Shown here: piece by piece, positions 26,189 to 36,638 of the stretch | Numbering within the stretch: position 1 is the stretch's first letter | How the letters are laid out: each line of letters starts with the position of its first letter | NCBI GenBank assembly: GCA_001898255.1 | Contig: MKTK01000007.1 | Location: 33,177-97,176 of the forward strand | From: Chryseobacterium sp. 39-10 | GTDB lineage: Bacteria > Bacteroidota > Bacteroidia > Flavobacteriales > Weeksellaceae | Direction: 5' to 3' | DNA length: 64,000 nucleotides | The notes under the pieces: generated by a model | Told to the model about the DNA's origin: nothing | Databases searched by the model: none | What the model saw: the letters and a program-made list of their open reading frames with translations, nothing else | Position numbers and translations under genes: made by a program

Positions 26189-29050
26189 TCAGGAAAGTTC
26201 CTTTTTAAGAAACGGTGCGGTTAAGGATTTTTTAGACTTCACGATGTCCTCAGGTGTTCCTTCGGCAACAATTTTCCCACCATGTTTTCCTCCTTCCGGA
26301 CCAATGTCGATGATGTAATCGGCCAATTTAATGACATCCATATTATGCTCAATAATAATAAAACTATTGCCAAGATCAACGAGTTTGTTAACGGCTTCCA
26401 TCAGTACTTTTACATCTTCGAAATGCAGACCAGTTGTGGGCTCATCCAGAATATATAGCGTATTTCCGGTTTGTTTCTTGGCGAGTTCTGTGGCAAGCTT
26501 AATCCGTTGGGCTTCACCTCCCGAAAGCGTTGTCGATTGCTGACCCAGCGTGATGTAACCCAAACCAACATCCTGCAGGGTTTTCACTCTGCTGAAAATC
26601 TTAGGAATCGGTGCGAAGAAATCTACAGCTTCATCAATCGTCATTTCCAGCACATCCGAAATGGATTTTCCTTTATACCGTACTTCCAGTGTTTCACGGT
26701 TAAATCGTTTACCGTTGCAAGTTTCGCAATGCACATAAACATCTGGAAGAAAGTTCATCTCAATTACCTTTAAACCGCCTCCCTGACAAGTCTCGCATCG
26801 TCCTCCTTTCACATTAAAAGAAAATCTCCCGGCTTTGTATCCGCGAATTTTAGATTCCGGCAGCTCGGCAAAAAGGTTTCTAATATCAGTGAACATGCCG
26901 GTGTATGTCGCGGGATTCGAACGTGGCGTTCTGCCAATCGGTGTTTGGTCCACATCAACAATTTTATCAATATTTTCGATGCCTTCAAACTTTTTATAAG
27001 GCAATGGCTCCTGCACACTTCGGTAAAAATGCCGATTCAGGATAGGATAAAGCGTACCGTTGATGAGTGAAGATTTTCCGCTTCCTGAAATACCGGTTAC
27101 CACAACCAATTTTCCCAAAGGAATCTGCAGATTTACATTTTTAAGATTATTTCCTGTAGCCCCTTTCAACACTAAGAACTTTCCGTTTCCTGCCCTTCGT
27201 TCTTTCGGAACTTCAATTTTCCGTTTTCCGGTGAGGTAATCGGCGGTGATGGTATTGGCTTTCAGTAAATCTTTAGGATTTCCTTGCCACAAGACTTCGC
27301 CGCCAAATTTGCCGGCACGCGGACCAATATCCAATACTTCATCTGCATCCAAAATCATGTCTTTATCGTGCTCCACAACAATAACCGAGTTACCGATGTC
27401 GCGAAGATTTTGCAAGGAATGAATCAGCCGTTCGTTATCCCTTTGATGAAGACCAATTGAAGGTTCATCCAAAATATAAAGGACATTCACCAACTGCGAA
27501 CCGATCTGCGTAGCCAACCGAATTCTTTGCGACTCGCCTCCAGAAAGCGTTCTGGAACTTCTGCTTAAACTCAGATAATCCAAGCCCACATCAAGCAGAA
27601 ACTGTAGCCGTGTGGAAATTTCCTTTAAAATTTCGTGTGCAATAATCTTATTTTTCTCGCTGAACTTATCTTCCACCTCAAGCAGCCAATCCTTAAGATC
27701 GGCCAAACTGAGCGCATTAATATCCGCGATGCTTTTGCCATCAATTTTAAAACTTAAACTTGAAGGTTGCAACCTTGCCCCTTTACATGCTGGGCAAACT
27801 TCCTCGGTGGTAAAATGTCTTTCAAGCAACACGGCGTCGTAGCTCTCTTTGTCTTCAATCATTTCTTCAATCACCGATACCAAACCATCGAAATTGACTT
27901 TTATTTTTTTTGTGATTCCTGCATGTTTCAGCACTTTTGACACTTCCTTATGAGCACCGTTGTACATCAATTCTAACCCTTCCTGAGGAATATCTTTGAT
28001 GGGCGACGACAAATCGAGATCGAAAACTTCGAGAATATTCTTCAGCTGAGATAAAATCCATTTGTTCGATTTTATATCTTCCAATGGTAATAAACCTCCC
28101 TGATTAATGGAAAGCTTAGGATTCTCGACAAAATAATCGGCATTCACTTTTTTAATGGTTCCCAACCCTTTGCAATGGGGACAACTGCCCTTTGGTGAAT
28201 TAAAAGAAAAGGTATTGGGTTCGGGCAATGCAAGGGAATCACCGGTTTCAGCATCCATTAAGTTTTTGGAGAAATATTGGATATTGGTCTCACCCAGTTT
28301 CTGCAATCCAATGGTTCCTTCTCCCATCTCCATCGCCGTTCTCAGCGATTTATCCATTCGGTTCTCGGTAGCGTTTTCACCAATAATCCAACGGTCAATT
28401 ACGATGTCAATATCGTGTGTTTTGTAGCGGTCGAGTTTAAGATCATATTCAATGTCCATTAGTTCTCCATCAACCCTTGCCTGCGAATATCCTTTCTTAG
28501 CCATCTGCACAAAAAGCTCGTGGTAATGACCTTTACGGGAACGAATCACCGGTGCAAGCAACATTACTTTCTCACCATTAAAATTTTCTTTGATGGTATC
28601 CAGAATTTGCTCTTCGGTATAACTCACTAATTTTCTGCCGGTACTCATTGAATAGGCATCCGAAACCCGCGCAAAAAGAAGTCGAAGAAAATCGTACAAT
28701 TCGGTCACGGTTCCTACCGTTGAGCGGGGATTTTTATTGGTGGTTTTCTGCTCAATGGCGATTACAGGCGACAAACCGTCAATTTTATCGACATCGGGCC
28801 TTTCCAAACCGCCCAAAAACTGGCGTGCATAGGCCGAAAATGTTTCTATGTACCGACGCTGTCCTTCCGCAAAAATAGTATCGAAGGCAAGCGATGATTT
28901 CCCGCTTCCCGACAAACCGGTAATTACAACCAATTCATTTCTTGGAATCCTGACAGAAATATTTTTCAAATTGTGTTCGCGGGCACCGTAAACTTCAATG
29001 TATTCTTTATGGTCGGCCGGCTGCTGCTCCGGGTTGGTTGCTTTATGCAT
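26189..29050 (-). CDS. uvrA: Excinuclease ABC subunit A
   Basis: 953 residues. UvrA is the damage-recognising ATPase of nucleotide excision repair. Two ABC ATPase modules are complete: Walker [10 protein letters not shown] and GISGSGKSS, signatures LSGGESQR and LSGGEAQR, and zinc-finger cysteines in [25 protein letters not shown] and CETCNGKR. Length is standard. Divergent from fhs with 364 bp between. The promoter region carries a perfect inverted repeat just after the likely -7 box. Confidence 0.98.
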   Translation of the reverse strand: MHKATNPEQQPADHKEYIEVYGAREHNLKNISVRIPRNELVVITGLSGSGKSSLAFDTIFAEGQRRYIETFSAYARQFLGGLERPDVDKIDGLSPVIAIEQKTTNKNPRSTVGTVTELYDFLRLLFARVSDAYSMSTGRKLVSYTEEQILDTIKENFNGEKVMLLAPVIRSRKGHYHELFVQMAKKGYSQARVDGELMDIEYDLKLDRYKTHDIDIVIDRWIIGENATENRMDKSLRTAMEMGEGTIGLQKLGETNIQYFSKNLMDAETGDSLALPEPNTFSFNSPKGSCPHCKGLGTIKKVNADYFVENPKLSINQGGLLPLEDIKSNKWILSQLKNILEVFDLDLSSPIKDIPQEGLELMYNGAHKEVSKVLKHAGITKKIKVNFDGLVSVIEEMIEDKESYDAVLLERHFTTEEVCPACKGARLQPSSLSFKIDGKSIADINALSLADLKDWLLEVEDKFSEKNKIIAHEILKEISTRLQFLLDVGLDYLSLSRSSRTLSGGESQRIRLATQIGSQLVNVLYILDEPSIGLHQRDNERLIHSLQNLRDIGNSVIVVEHDKDMILDADEVLDIGPRAGKFGGEVLWQGNPKDLLKANTITADYLTGKRKIEVPKERRAGNGKFLVLKGATGNNLKNVNLQIPLGKLVVVTGISGSGKSSLINGTLYPILNRHFYRSVQEPLPYKKFEGIENIDKIVDVDQTPIGRTPRSNPATYTGMFTDIRNLFAELPESKIRGYKAGRFSFNVKGGRCETCQGGGLKVIEMNFLPDVYVHCETCNGKRFNRETLEVRYKGKSISDVLEMTIDEAVDFFAPIPKIFSRVKTLQDVGLGYITLGQQSTTLSGGEAQRIKLATELAKKQTGNTLYILDEPTTGLHFEDVKVLMEAVNKLVDLGNSFIIIEHNMDVIKLADYIIDIGPEGGKHGGKIVAEGTPEDIVKSKKSLTAPFLKKELS

Positions 29051-29167
29051 TTTCTGATTTTTGAATTCGGTCTTTACAAAACCGCATTAATCCTTTATAA
29101 TTTGACTTTAAATGATAAATCAGCTCCTTTTCCTATTCAAACTGCATGCTCATTTTGAAGGTCAATG

Positions 29168-29192
29168 TTCCCAATTTCAATACAATTGGGAA
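29168..29192. promoter_or_regulatory. Inverted repeat in the uvrA promoter region
   Basis: TTCCCAATT and AATTGGGAA are perfect 9-bp arms around a 7-base centre. It starts five bases downstream of the minus-strand box TAAATTTG (29197-29204), so it would cover the transcription start: an operator or a 5' hairpin. Confidence 0.5.
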
Positions 29193-29196
29193 TCTG

Positions 29197-29204
29197 CAAA
29201 TTTA
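29197..29204 (-). promoter_or_regulatory. Putative -7 box (TAAATTTG) of uvrA
   Basis: Exact TAnnTTTG on the minus strand, 146 bp upstream of the ATG; no -33 TTG at the usual distance. Apart from this and the inverted repeat, the 364-bp gap holds only the fhs promoter. Confidence 0.4.
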
Positions 29205-29384
29205 CGGATTTTTTGACCGATTCGACACCTCAACATCACTCGCAACAAAAGATTTAATATCACCATTTCCGTTACCGCTTTCCGATTAAAATAAAAAGCC
29301 ACTTCTTTAATAACTAGCATACTTCAGACAGAAAATTGTGACTTTTCACACCCTTCAATATTTCTAAACCACGCAGGATTTTGT

Positions 29385-29392
29385 TATATTTG
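29385..29392 (+). promoter_or_regulatory. -7 box (TATATTTG) of fhs
   Basis: Exact TAnnTTTG 22 bp before the ATG at 29415. Confidence 0.6.
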
Positions 29393-29414
29393 ATTCTCTT
29401 TAAAAAACCCCATT

Positions 29415-31091
29415 ATGAGTTTTCCAACTGACCTTGAGATTGCAGAATCTGCGTCTATAAGCCACATCAAAAACATTGCTGAAAAAATAGGAATCGACAA
29501 TGATGATTTAGAATATTATGGAAAATACAAAGCCAAAATTCCATTAAAATACATTGATGAAGACAAGATTTCGAAAGCAAAACTGATTCTGGTTACCGCC
29601 ATCAACCCAACTCCTGCCGGTGAAGGAAAAACAACGGTTTCCGTGGGGCTGAATGATGGGCTGAACAAGATTGGAAGAAAATCCATCGCGGTGCTGCGCG
29701 AGCCTTCGCTGGGTCCGGTTTTCGGAGTGAAAGGCGGTGCTGCCGGCGGTGGCTATGCACAGGTAATTCCTATGGTAGATATCAACTTGCACTTTACCGG
29801 TGACTTTGCAGCAATTGAAAAAGCCAACAACCTGCTTTCGGCGCTCATCGACAACAATTTACAAAATAGAAAACATACGCTGAACATCGATCCCAGAACC
29901 ATTGTTTGGAAACGCGTGATGGATATGAACGACCGATCGCTGCGGCATATTGTGGTAGGTTTGGGTGGCAGCAATAACGGCATCACGCGGGAAGAGGGCT
30001 TCAACATTACCCCAGCGAGTGAAGTGATGGCTATACTTTGCCTGAGCAAAGATTTCGAAGACCTGAAAAATCGTCTTGGTCGTATTTTCGTGGGATATAC
30101 CTTCGACAGAAAACCTGTTTTTGCCCGGGATCTAAAAGCTGAAAACGCAATGGCTATTTTGCTTAGAGACGCGATAAAACCAAACCTTGTTCAGAGTTTA
30201 GAGGGTAATCCTGCCATACTTCATGGTGGTCCTTTCGCCAATATTGCGCAGGGAACCAACACGATTATTGCTACAAAAACTGGGCTTTCGCTTGCAGATT
30301 ATGTGGTGACAGAAGCCGGTTTCGGTGCAGATTTGGGTGCGGAAAAATTCCTCCATATCAAATGTCATTACGGAAATCTGAAACCTGACGCAGTGGTGAT
30401 TGTGGCTACGATAAGGGCTTTGCGCTACCACGGCGGTGCAAAAAAAGGAGAATATGAAACGCCTCATCTTTCTTCTGTAAAAATTGGGATTGCCAATCTT
30501 ATAAAACATATTGAAAACAGCTTTAAATTCGGATTAAAACCCATTGTGGCCATCAACAAGTTCATGACGGATTCGGAAGAAGAAATCAGTTTCGTACAGC
30601 AAGAATGTGCGCAACTCGGTGTAAAAGCAATTCTAGCCGAAGAGTTTACCAAAGGAGGTGCCGGAATGACGGAACTTGCGGAAGAAGTAGTTCATTGCGC
30701 TGCCCATTGCGGAAACGATTTCCAACCGTTATATAAAGTGGACGATCCTGTGGAACATAAAATCGAGACCATAGCTAAAGAAATTTACGGTGCCGAATCG
30801 GTTGTTTATTCTCAAAAAGCTAAAAATCAACTGAAAACCATCTACGACTTGGGCTTCGACAAAGTACCGATCTGTATGGCGAAAACGCCAAAATCGCTCA
30901 CCGATGATGAAACAAAAATCGGCAGACCGACTCATTTTAAAATCACAGTAAGAGAATTTGAATTTGCTGCAGGCGCCGGCTTTATCATTCCGATCTTAGG
31001 CGATATGATGAGAATGCCTGGTTTACCAAGCATTCCAGCTGCGGAAAGAATGACGATTGACCGTGATGGAAAAATTTCCGGTTTAAGCTAA
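29415..31091 (+). CDS. fhs: Formate-tetrahydrofolate ligase
   Basis: 558 residues. The enzyme makes 10-formyl-tetrahydrofolate from formate, ATP and THF, feeding purine and formyl-Met synthesis. The P-loop-like PTPAGEGKTT near residue 60 and the EPSLGPVFGVKGGAAGGG block are diagnostic of the family. Monocistronic by position; no clear terminator in the 140 bp that follow. Length is standard. Confidence 0.97.
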   Translation: MSFPTDLEIAESASISHIKNIAEKIGIDNDDLEYYGKYKAKIPLKYIDEDKISKAKLILVTAINPTPAGEGKTTVSVGLNDGLNKIGRKSIAVLREPSLGPVFGVKGGAAGGGYAQVIPMVDINLHFTGDFAAIEKANNLLSALIDNNLQNRKHTLNIDPRTIVWKRVMDMNDRSLRHIVVGLGGSNNGITREEGFNITPASEVMAILCLSKDFEDLKNRLGRIFVGYTFDRKPVFARDLKAENAMAILLRDAIKPNLVQSLEGNPAILHGGPFANIAQGTNTIIATKTGLSLADYVVTEAGFGADLGAEKFLHIKCHYGNLKPDAVVIVATIRALRYHGGAKKGEYETPHLSSVKIGIANLIKHIENSFKFGLKPIVAINKFMTDSEEEISFVQQECAQLGVKAILAEEFTKGGAGMTELAEEVVHCAAHCGNDFQPLYKVDDPVEHKIETIAKEIYGAESVVYSQKAKNQLKTIYDLGFDKVPICMAKTPKSLTDDETKIGRPTHFKITVREFEFAAGAGFIIPILGDMMRMPGLPSIPAAERMTIDRDGKISGLS

Positions 31092-31230
31092 GATGTATTA
31101 ACAATTAGAATGGAATCATCTGTTCTTAAAGACAAACCACACTCGCTTATCGTTCAACACTTAACATCCAATAAAATCACTAAAAGATGTCAATGGTATT
31201 ATCAATGACAAAACTGCTTCGATACCTTTA

Positions 31231-31267
31231 ACAAAAAAATCCCATCAACAACAGCTGACGGGATTTG
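31231..31267 (-). terminator. Terminator of the lpx-efp-sucD operon
   Basis: AAATCCC (31237-31243) pairs with GGGATTT (31260-31266) around a 16-base loop; on the minus strand it ends in seven T. It follows the beta-barrel gene stop by about 20 bp. Confidence 0.8.
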
Positions 31268-31286
31268 CTTTATGATTCAAAATTGC

Positions 31287-31949
31287 TTAATCAAAAATAT
31301 AGCTTAAACCAACACTAAGCACTTGTTCCGATTTGCTTTTCTGCGTATTGGGATCTTTGGCAAGCTCACTCATCAATCCTTTGTATGTATTGCTCAAACC
31401 AAGGTCGTACCGAGCAGTAACTTCAAGTTTACGTTTGTAAGAGTAGCCCAAACCAAATCCTAAAGCAAAATTAAATGAGGCCGCTTTTCCGTTGACGCCA
31501 GTTGCAGGATCCCCATCCACAGTATATTTTAAAGGTGCATCCTTAATAGTTTGCCCCAACAAAATATTAAACTTAGGACCTGCTACCCCGAAAAATTCGG
31601 ATTCGGCTTCAGAAAAATAGGCCTTAAAGTAGATCGGGATACTGATATAATGATTGGCATATATCGCATCGTAACCGGGATATCCTTTTGCGTCGCTATC
31701 ACGACCACTTTCACCGGCACCAAGATATTCCACTTCGGGTTGCAGGAAAAACTGCTCCGAGTCGTTAATAGGAATAAGGGCTAAAAATCCACCATAGAAT
31801 GAATAAAGTGGCCCGGAAGGATTGTGCGCATTGGTGATCCTGGAGTAGGTGGCGCCGCCAGTAACCCCATACCGCGTGGTATCGAAACTAAACTGTGCCG
31901 ACAACAAGAGCGAACTCAAGAGTGCGGAAGCGAAGATTATTTTTTTCAT
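31287..31949 (-). CDS. Outer-membrane beta-barrel protein (PorT-like family)
   Basis: 220 residues. Signal peptide MKKIIFASALLSSLLLSAQ, then alternating aromatic/polar strands ending in LSVGLSYIFD, the usual outer-membrane C-terminal strand with a terminal aromatic-acid pair. Fold resembles the OMP_b-brl_2/PorT family of about eight strands. The name PorT is kept for the family only; whether it acts in type IX secretion is unknown. It starts 18 bp after sucD and probably ends that operon. Confidence 0.75.
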   Translation of the reverse strand: MKKIIFASALLSSLLLSAQFSFDTTRYGVTGGATYSRITNAHNPSGPLYSFYGGFLALIPINDSEQFFLQPEVEYLGAGESGRDSDAKGYPGYDAIYANHYISIPIYFKAYFSEAESEFFGVAGPKFNILLGQTIKDAPLKYTVDGDPATGVNGKAASFNFALGFGLGYSYKRKLEVTARYDLGLSNTYKGLMSELAKDPNTQKSKSEQVLSVGLSYIFD

Positions 31950-31967
31950 ATCATTTGTGTTTGTATT

Positions 31968-32840
31968 TTATTGAAGAACGGATGCTACGGTATTGCCAAT
32001 TTCAGCCGGAGAATCTACTACATGAATTCCGTTTTCACGCATGATTGCCATTTTTGCCTGTGCGGTATCATCAGCTCCACCCACGATTGCTCCTGCGTGT
32101 CCCATTGTTCGACCTTTTGGAGCCGTTTGTCCTGCGATAAATCCCACCACTGGTTTTTTGGAACCGCTGGCCTTATACCATCTTGCTGCTTCAGCTTCCA
32201 AGCTACCTCCAATTTCTCCAATCATAACAACAGCGTCGGTTTCTGGATCGTTGATGAAAAGTTCTAAAGCATCTTTAGTTGTGGTTCCAATAATTGGGTC
32301 TCCACCAATTCCGATAGCGGTAGAAACACCGTACCCGGCTTTCACCACTTGGTCTGCCGCCTCATACGTTAAAGTTCCGGATTTTGAAACGATACCTACC
32401 CTCCCTTTTTTGAAAACGAAACCAGGCATAATACCTATTTTTGCCTCATCAGAAGTAATAATTCCCGGGCAGTTAGGACCAATCAGTCGGCAATCTCTGT
32501 CAGCGATGTACGATTTCACTTTCACCATATCTTCTACAGGAATTCCTTCTGTAATGGCTACGATTACTTTGATTTCCGAATCTGCAGCTTCCATAATTGC
32601 ATCTGCTGCAAATGCCGGCGGTACGAAAATAATGGAAACGTTGGCTCCTGCTTTTTCAACTGCATCTGCAACGGTATTGAAAACGGGCTTGCCTAAATGC
32701 TCAGAACCACCTTTACCAGGTGTAACACCACCTACAACGTTGGTTCCGTATTCAATCATCTGACCTGCGTGGAAAGTCCCTTCATTCCCGGTGAATCCCT
32801 GTACAACTACTCTGGAATCTTTGTTTACTAATACTGACAT
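31968..32840 (-). CDS. sucD: Succinyl-CoA synthetase alpha subunit
   Basis: 290 residues. With SucC it interconverts succinyl-CoA and succinate in the TCA cycle. The CoA-binding Rossmann motif [11 protein letters not shown] near residue 15 and the phosphorylated His in GHAGAIVGG are present. sucC is not in the window; separation of sucC and sucD is common in Bacteroidota. It follows the second lpxD-like gene by 83 bp and has its own TAATTTTG box. Confidence 0.97.
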   Translation of the reverse strand: MSVLVNKDSRVVVQGFTGNEGTFHAGQMIEYGTNVVGGVTPGKGGSEHLGKPVFNTVADAVEKAGANVSIIFVPPAFAADAIMEAADSEIKVIVAITEGIPVEDMVKVKSYIADRDCRLIGPNCPGIITSDEAKIGIMPGFVFKKGRVGIVSKSGTLTYEAADQVVKAGYGVSTAIGIGGDPIIGTTTKDALELFINDPETDAVVMIGEIGGSLEAEAARWYKASGSKKPVVGFIAGQTAPKGRTMGHAGAIVGGADDTAQAKMAIMRENGIHVVDSPAEIGNTVASVLQ

Positions 32841-32880
32841 TTTATATTTTTTAAATTTATTCGTTGATGTTTGCTCCTCA

Positions 32881-32888
32881 CAAAATTA
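32881..32888 (-). promoter_or_regulatory. Possible internal promoter for sucD (TAATTTTG)
   Basis: Exact TAnnTTTG 40 bp before the sucD start, in the only sizeable gap of the operon. Confidence 0.4.
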
Positions 32889-32923
32889 ATCAATAATATT
32901 TGAATTTTTAAATGTGATTGCGG

Positions 32924-33826
32924 TTATTTAAGATTTTTAATTCGTACTTCCTTTCGCAAATACTCTCTGAATTCTTCCGCAATAGGGCCAAAATAGGTTC
33001 CTTTTTTAAGATCCCTGTTAACACCGCATTTTGCCAGAAGAACCGTTCCTTTTTCAACACGAACGCCAGAAGCCATGCCCACTTGCCCCCAAATGGTAAC
33101 TTCGTCTTCGATGACGCAGCAGCCGGCAATGCCAGTTTGAGAGGCAATTAAACATCTTTTCCCAATGATGGTATCATGACCAATCTGAATTTGATTATCC
33201 AAAACAGATCCTTCACCAATAATGGTAGAATCGGTAACACCACGGTCAATCGTGCAACCGTTTCCTATTTCCACATTATTCTCAATAAGAACATTCCCCA
33301 CCGAAACCAGACGATCGAAATTGCCGTTGAGCTTCCGGTAATAAAAGGCATCGCCGCCCAAAACCGTGTTCGACTGGATGATGACATTATCGCCGATAAC
33401 AGTACGATCACCTATGACGACATTGGGAAAAATATGACAGTTTTTGCCGATGCTCACCTCAGTACCTATAACAACGGATGGATGTATAAAGGTACCATCA
33501 CCAATTTCTGCATCATGCAGCTCGTCTTTAAAATTATTGATTCTGGTAAAGTGAGTGTTGATGGCATTGAAATCTCGAAAAGGATCATCCGAAACCAAAA
33601 GTGCTTTCCCTTCCGGACAATCTACTTCCTTGTCAATCAGGATGATGGTTGCCGCTGAATGAAGAGCTTTATCATAATATTTTGGATGGTTCACAAAAAC
33701 GATCTGTCCCGGTTGCACCATGTGAATCTCATTGGTTCCAAGAACTGGAAAATCTTCATCACCAATCATCTTGGCTCCTATGAGGGCTGCAATGGCTGAT
33801 AGTTTTTGAGGTTGCTTGAAGGTCAT
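32924..33826 (-). CDS. LpxD-like left-handed beta-helix acyltransferase (second copy)
   Basis: 300 residues: an N-terminal uridine-binding-like domain (~1-100), then hexapeptide repeats of a left-handed beta-helix. The catalytic-type His is kept in NQIQIGHDTIIG, but the LpxD substrate loop, DGFGF in the other copy, reads DAFYY here. It lies 11 bp after efp. Either a second N-acyltransferase with different acyl or sugar preference, or one acting on another nucleotide sugar. The call as lpxD-like is by fold and context; specific activity is not certain. Confidence 0.75.
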   Translation of the reverse strand: MTFKQPQKLSAIAALIGAKMIGDEDFPVLGTNEIHMVQPGQIVFVNHPKYYDKALHSAATIILIDKEVDCPEGKALLVSDDPFRDFNAINTHFTRINNFKDELHDAEIGDGTFIHPSVVIGTEVSIGKNCHIFPNVVIGDRTVIGDNVIIQSNTVLGGDAFYYRKLNGNFDRLVSVGNVLIENNVEIGNGCTIDRGVTDSTIIGEGSVLDNQIQIGHDTIIGKRCLIASQTGIAGCCVIEDEVTIWGQVGMASGVRVEKGTVLLAKCGVNRDLKKGTYFGPIAEEFREYLRKEVRIKNLK

Positions 33827-33837
33827 TTTAGAAAAAA

Positions 33838-34401
33838 TTATTTTACTCTCTCCAGATAAGATCCGTCTTCTGTATTCACTTTAATTTTGTCGCCAGCTTC
33901 GATGAACAGGGGAACCATTACACGAGCTCCGGTTTCTACGATGGCGTTTTTCAATGCATTTGTGGCCGTATTTCCTTTTACACCCGGATCAGCTTCAATG
34001 ACATCTAAATAAACCGTTGGTGGAATTTCAGCAGAAAGTGGCGATTCATCAGCTTCCTTTAAGATGATGGTCACTTCTTCGCCCGGCTTCATAAACTGTG
34101 CATTTTCGATCATGTCTTTATTAATGTAGATTTGCGAAAAATCCTCATTATTCATAAAGTGAAAACCATTTTCATCATCATAAAGATATTGGAATTTTCG
34201 GGTAATCACCTTCACCTCATCAATGCGGTGACCAGCCGAAAAAGTATTATCAATTACCTTTCCGTTGGTTACAGATTTTAATTTTGTTCTTACGAATGCG
34301 GGTCCTTTTCCCGGTTTTACGTGTAAAAATTCGATTACTTTAAAGATATCGTTGCTATATTCAATGCAAAGTCCTTTTTTAATGTCGTTGCTTGTTGCCA
34401 T
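33838..34401 (-). CDS. efp: Translation elongation factor P
   Basis: 187 residues. EF-P rescues ribosomes at polyproline stretches. The KPGKGPAFVR loop carries the normally modified lysine (Lys32 here). Three OB/KOW-like domains fill the length. The modification enzyme (EpmA/YmfI type) is not in the window. It sits in the lipid A operon, 51 bp after lpxA and 11 bp before the second lpxD-like gene; this order is conserved in the phylum. Confidence 0.97.
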   Translation of the reverse strand: MATSNDIKKGLCIEYSNDIFKVIEFLHVKPGKGPAFVRTKLKSVTNGKVIDNTFSAGHRIDEVKVITRKFQYLYDDENGFHFMNNEDFSQIYINKDMIENAQFMKPGEEVTIILKEADESPLSAEIPPTVYLDVIEADPGVKGNTATNALKNAIVETGARVMVPLFIEAGDKIKVNTEDGSYLERVK

Positions 34402-34452
34402 TTATATGCTAATGTATTATGATTTTAATTTAATGAGAAAGTGTTTTTTATT

Positions 34453-35241
34453 TTATTCTTTTCCGGTACCGTAACCCTTTACGATGCCTCGCGGAGAATT
34501 TTTGATGAACTCAAGAATTTCATCACGTTCTGCTGTAGGAAGCATCTCTTTTTCAATCATGACGGTTGCCTGCGAAACATTCACTTTGCTTTGAAAAAGG
34601 TAGCGGTAGATTTTTTGGATCTCAAATATTTTTTCATTGTTGAACCCTCGTCGTCTCAATCCTACAGAATTGATTCCTGCATAAGAAATGGGATCTCTAC
34701 CTACTTTAATATAAGGAGGAACATCTTTTCGCACTAGCGAGCCACCAGAAATCATCGTGTGCTTCCCTATTTTACCAAATTGTTGTACTGCAGAAAGACC
34801 GCCCATTACGGTAAAATCACCAATTTCCACATGTCCAGCGATTCCACAGCCATTAGCTATAATAACGTTATTACCGATTACGCAATCGTGAGCAATGTGA
34901 GCTGTTGCCATGATCAGGCAGTTGGAACCTACTTTGGTATAACCCGACGCCTTGGTACCGCGGTTAACGGTAACACATTCGCGAAGTGTGGTATTATCTC
35001 CAATAATAGTTTGCGTATCTTCACCGTCAAACTTGAGATCTTGAGGAATGGCCGAGATCACCGTGCCTGGAAAAATTTTGCAGTTTTTGCCTATTCTAGC
35101 TCCATCCATAATGGTGACATTGGAACCAATCCAAGTTCCTTCACCAATTTCCACATCACCTGCGATGGTGGTAAATGGTTCTACAATGACATTTTTCTTG
35201 ATTTTCGCACGTTTGTCTACTGCGGCTAGCTGATGTATCAT
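34453..35241 (-). CDS. lpxA: UDP-N-acetylglucosamine acyltransferase
   Basis: 262 residues. LpxA adds a 3-hydroxyacyl chain to UDP-GlcNAc, the first lipid A step. Left-handed beta-helix hexads (for example IGEGTWIGSNVTI) lead to the active-site His in ATAHIAHDCVIG; a C-terminal helical region follows (RRGFNNEKIFEIQKIYRYL). It overlaps lpxC-fabZ by 4 bp (ATGA), so the two are coupled. Chain-length preference cannot be read reliably. Confidence 0.96.
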   Translation of the reverse strand: MIHQLAAVDKRAKIKKNVIVEPFTTIAGDVEIGEGTWIGSNVTIMDGARIGKNCKIFPGTVISAIPQDLKFDGEDTQTIIGDNTTLRECVTVNRGTKASGYTKVGSNCLIMATAHIAHDCVIGNNVIIANGCGIAGHVEIGDFTVMGGLSAVQQFGKIGKHTMISGGSLVRKDVPPYIKVGRDPISYAGINSVGLRRRGFNNEKIFEIQKIYRYLFQSKVNVSQATVMIEKEMLPTAERDEILEFIKNSPRGIVKGYGTGKE

Positions 35242-36638
35242 TCGTCGATTCTGTTTTTAGCAACTTGGGCCATCAGTTCTGCTTCCACTACAACACTGTC
35301 GCCAACATATCCAAACCCCTGCATGTGCACGATACCTCTTCTGATGGGAGTTATGAGTTCAATTTTAAAGATCATCGTATCTCCTGGAACCACCTTTTTC
35401 TTGAATTTCACCTTGTCCATTTTGATGAAATAGGTAGAGTAATTTTCAGGATCGGGTACACTCGCCAATACCAATATTCCACCAGTTTGCGCTAATGCTT
35501 CCACTTGCAAAACTCCTGGCATCACTGGTTCTTTAGGGAAATGACCTACAAAAAACGGCTCATTGAACGTTACATTTTTAAGCCCTACAACATGTTTATC
35601 CGAAAGTTCAAGAATTTTATCAATCAATAAAAAAGGATAACGGTGGGGCATCAACCGCATAATGCCATTGATGTCGAAAACCGGCTGTTTGTTGATATCG
35701 ATATCAGGAACGTTTTTCTTTTTTTGCAACTTCCATTGGCGGTTAAGTTTCTTTGCAAACTGTGTGTTAACAAAATGTCCCGGTTTGTTGGCAATCACTT
35801 TCCCTTTAATTTTAACACCTACCAAAGCTAAATCACCAATGACATCGAGTAACTTATGGCGGGCTGCCTCATTGGGAAAATTCAGGGTAAGATTATCAAG
35901 AATTCCATTCGGGCGGATGGAAATATTATCTTTATGAAAAGCTTTTTTCAGTTTCTCTGCAGTTTCCGGAGTAAGATCCTTATCTACGTACACAATGGCA
36001 TTCGAAATATCACCTCCACGAATTAAACCAGCGTCCAGCAACATTTCTAGTTCGTGCAGGAAACTAAATGTTCTTGCACTGGCTATTTCGTCTTTAAACT
36101 CAGAAATATCTTTCAGCGTGGCGTTCTGTGTTCCTAATACTTTCGTACCAAAATCGACCATGGTCGTTACTTCATAGGTATCAGAGGGAATGATGGTCAG
36201 CTCAGAACCAGTTGTTGGATCAGTATAATTCAGTACTTCTTTAATCACCAAGTATTCGCGCACCACATTCTGTTCTTCGATGCCAACTTTTTCAATGGCT
36301 TCCACGAAAAACTTAGAAGAACCATCCATAATGGGCGGTTCTGCACTGTTGATTTCAAGAATGGCATTATCGATATCACAACCTACCAATGCCGCAAGAA
36401 CATGCTCGCAAGTATGAACCCGTACGCCCAACTTTTCGAGTGTTGTTCCACGTTCTGTGGTCGTTACATAATTAACATCGGCTTCCACATGAGGTGTTCC
36501 TTCCAGATCAGTTCGGACGAATACGAAACCTGTATTTTCTTTAGCGGGTTTTATCGTCAATGTTACCTGATGACCGGTATGGAGCCCGATTCCTGACATC
36601 GAAACTTCCGCTTTTAGTGTTTTTTGTTTATCACTCAT
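35238..36638 (-). CDS. lpxC: Bifunctional LpxC deacetylase / FabZ dehydratase
   Basis: 466 residues from the ATG at 36638 (MSDKQKTLKAEV). The N-terminal ~310 residues are the zinc deacetylase LpxC, the committed lipid A step: zinc ligands in HTCEHVLAAL and HKLLDVIGD. After a short linker (~310-325) comes FabZ, which dehydrates 3-hydroxyacyl-ACP: catalytic His in MPHRYPFLL and Glu in MPGVLQVEALAQ. The fusion is typical of Bacteroidota and joins two enzymes competing for the same hydroxyacyl-ACP. A frame to 36767 would overlap most of the previous gene's end, so the shorter start is taken; it overlaps lpxD by 8 bp. Confidence 0.96.
   Translation of the reverse strand: MSDKQKTLKAEVSMSGIGLHTGHQVTLTIKPAKENTGFVFVRTDLEGTPHVEADVNYVTTTERGTTLEKLGVRVHTCEHVLAALVGCDIDNAILEINSAEPPIMDGSSKFFVEAIEKVGIEEQNVVREYLVIKEVLNYTDPTTGSELTIIPSDTYEVTTMVDFGTKVLGTQNATLKDISEFKDEIASARTFSFLHELEMLLDAGLIRGGDISNAIVYVDKDLTPETAEKLKKAFHKDNISIRPNGILDNLTLNFPNEAARHKLLDVIGDLALVGVKIKGKVIANKPGHFVNTQFAKKLNRQWKLQKKKNVPDIDINKQPVFDINGIMRLMPHRYPFLLIDKILELSDKHVVGLKNVTFNEPFFVGHFPKEPVMPGVLQVEALAQTGGILVLASVPDPENYSTYFIKMDKVKFKKKVVPGDTMIFKIELITPIRRGIVHMQGFGYVGDSVVVEAELMAQVAKNRIDE

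Noticed and set aside
31287..31949. True PorT of the type IX secretion system
   Set aside because: Only the general beta-barrel fold is supported; position in the lpx-sucD operon and lack of other por genes nearby do not support that specific role.
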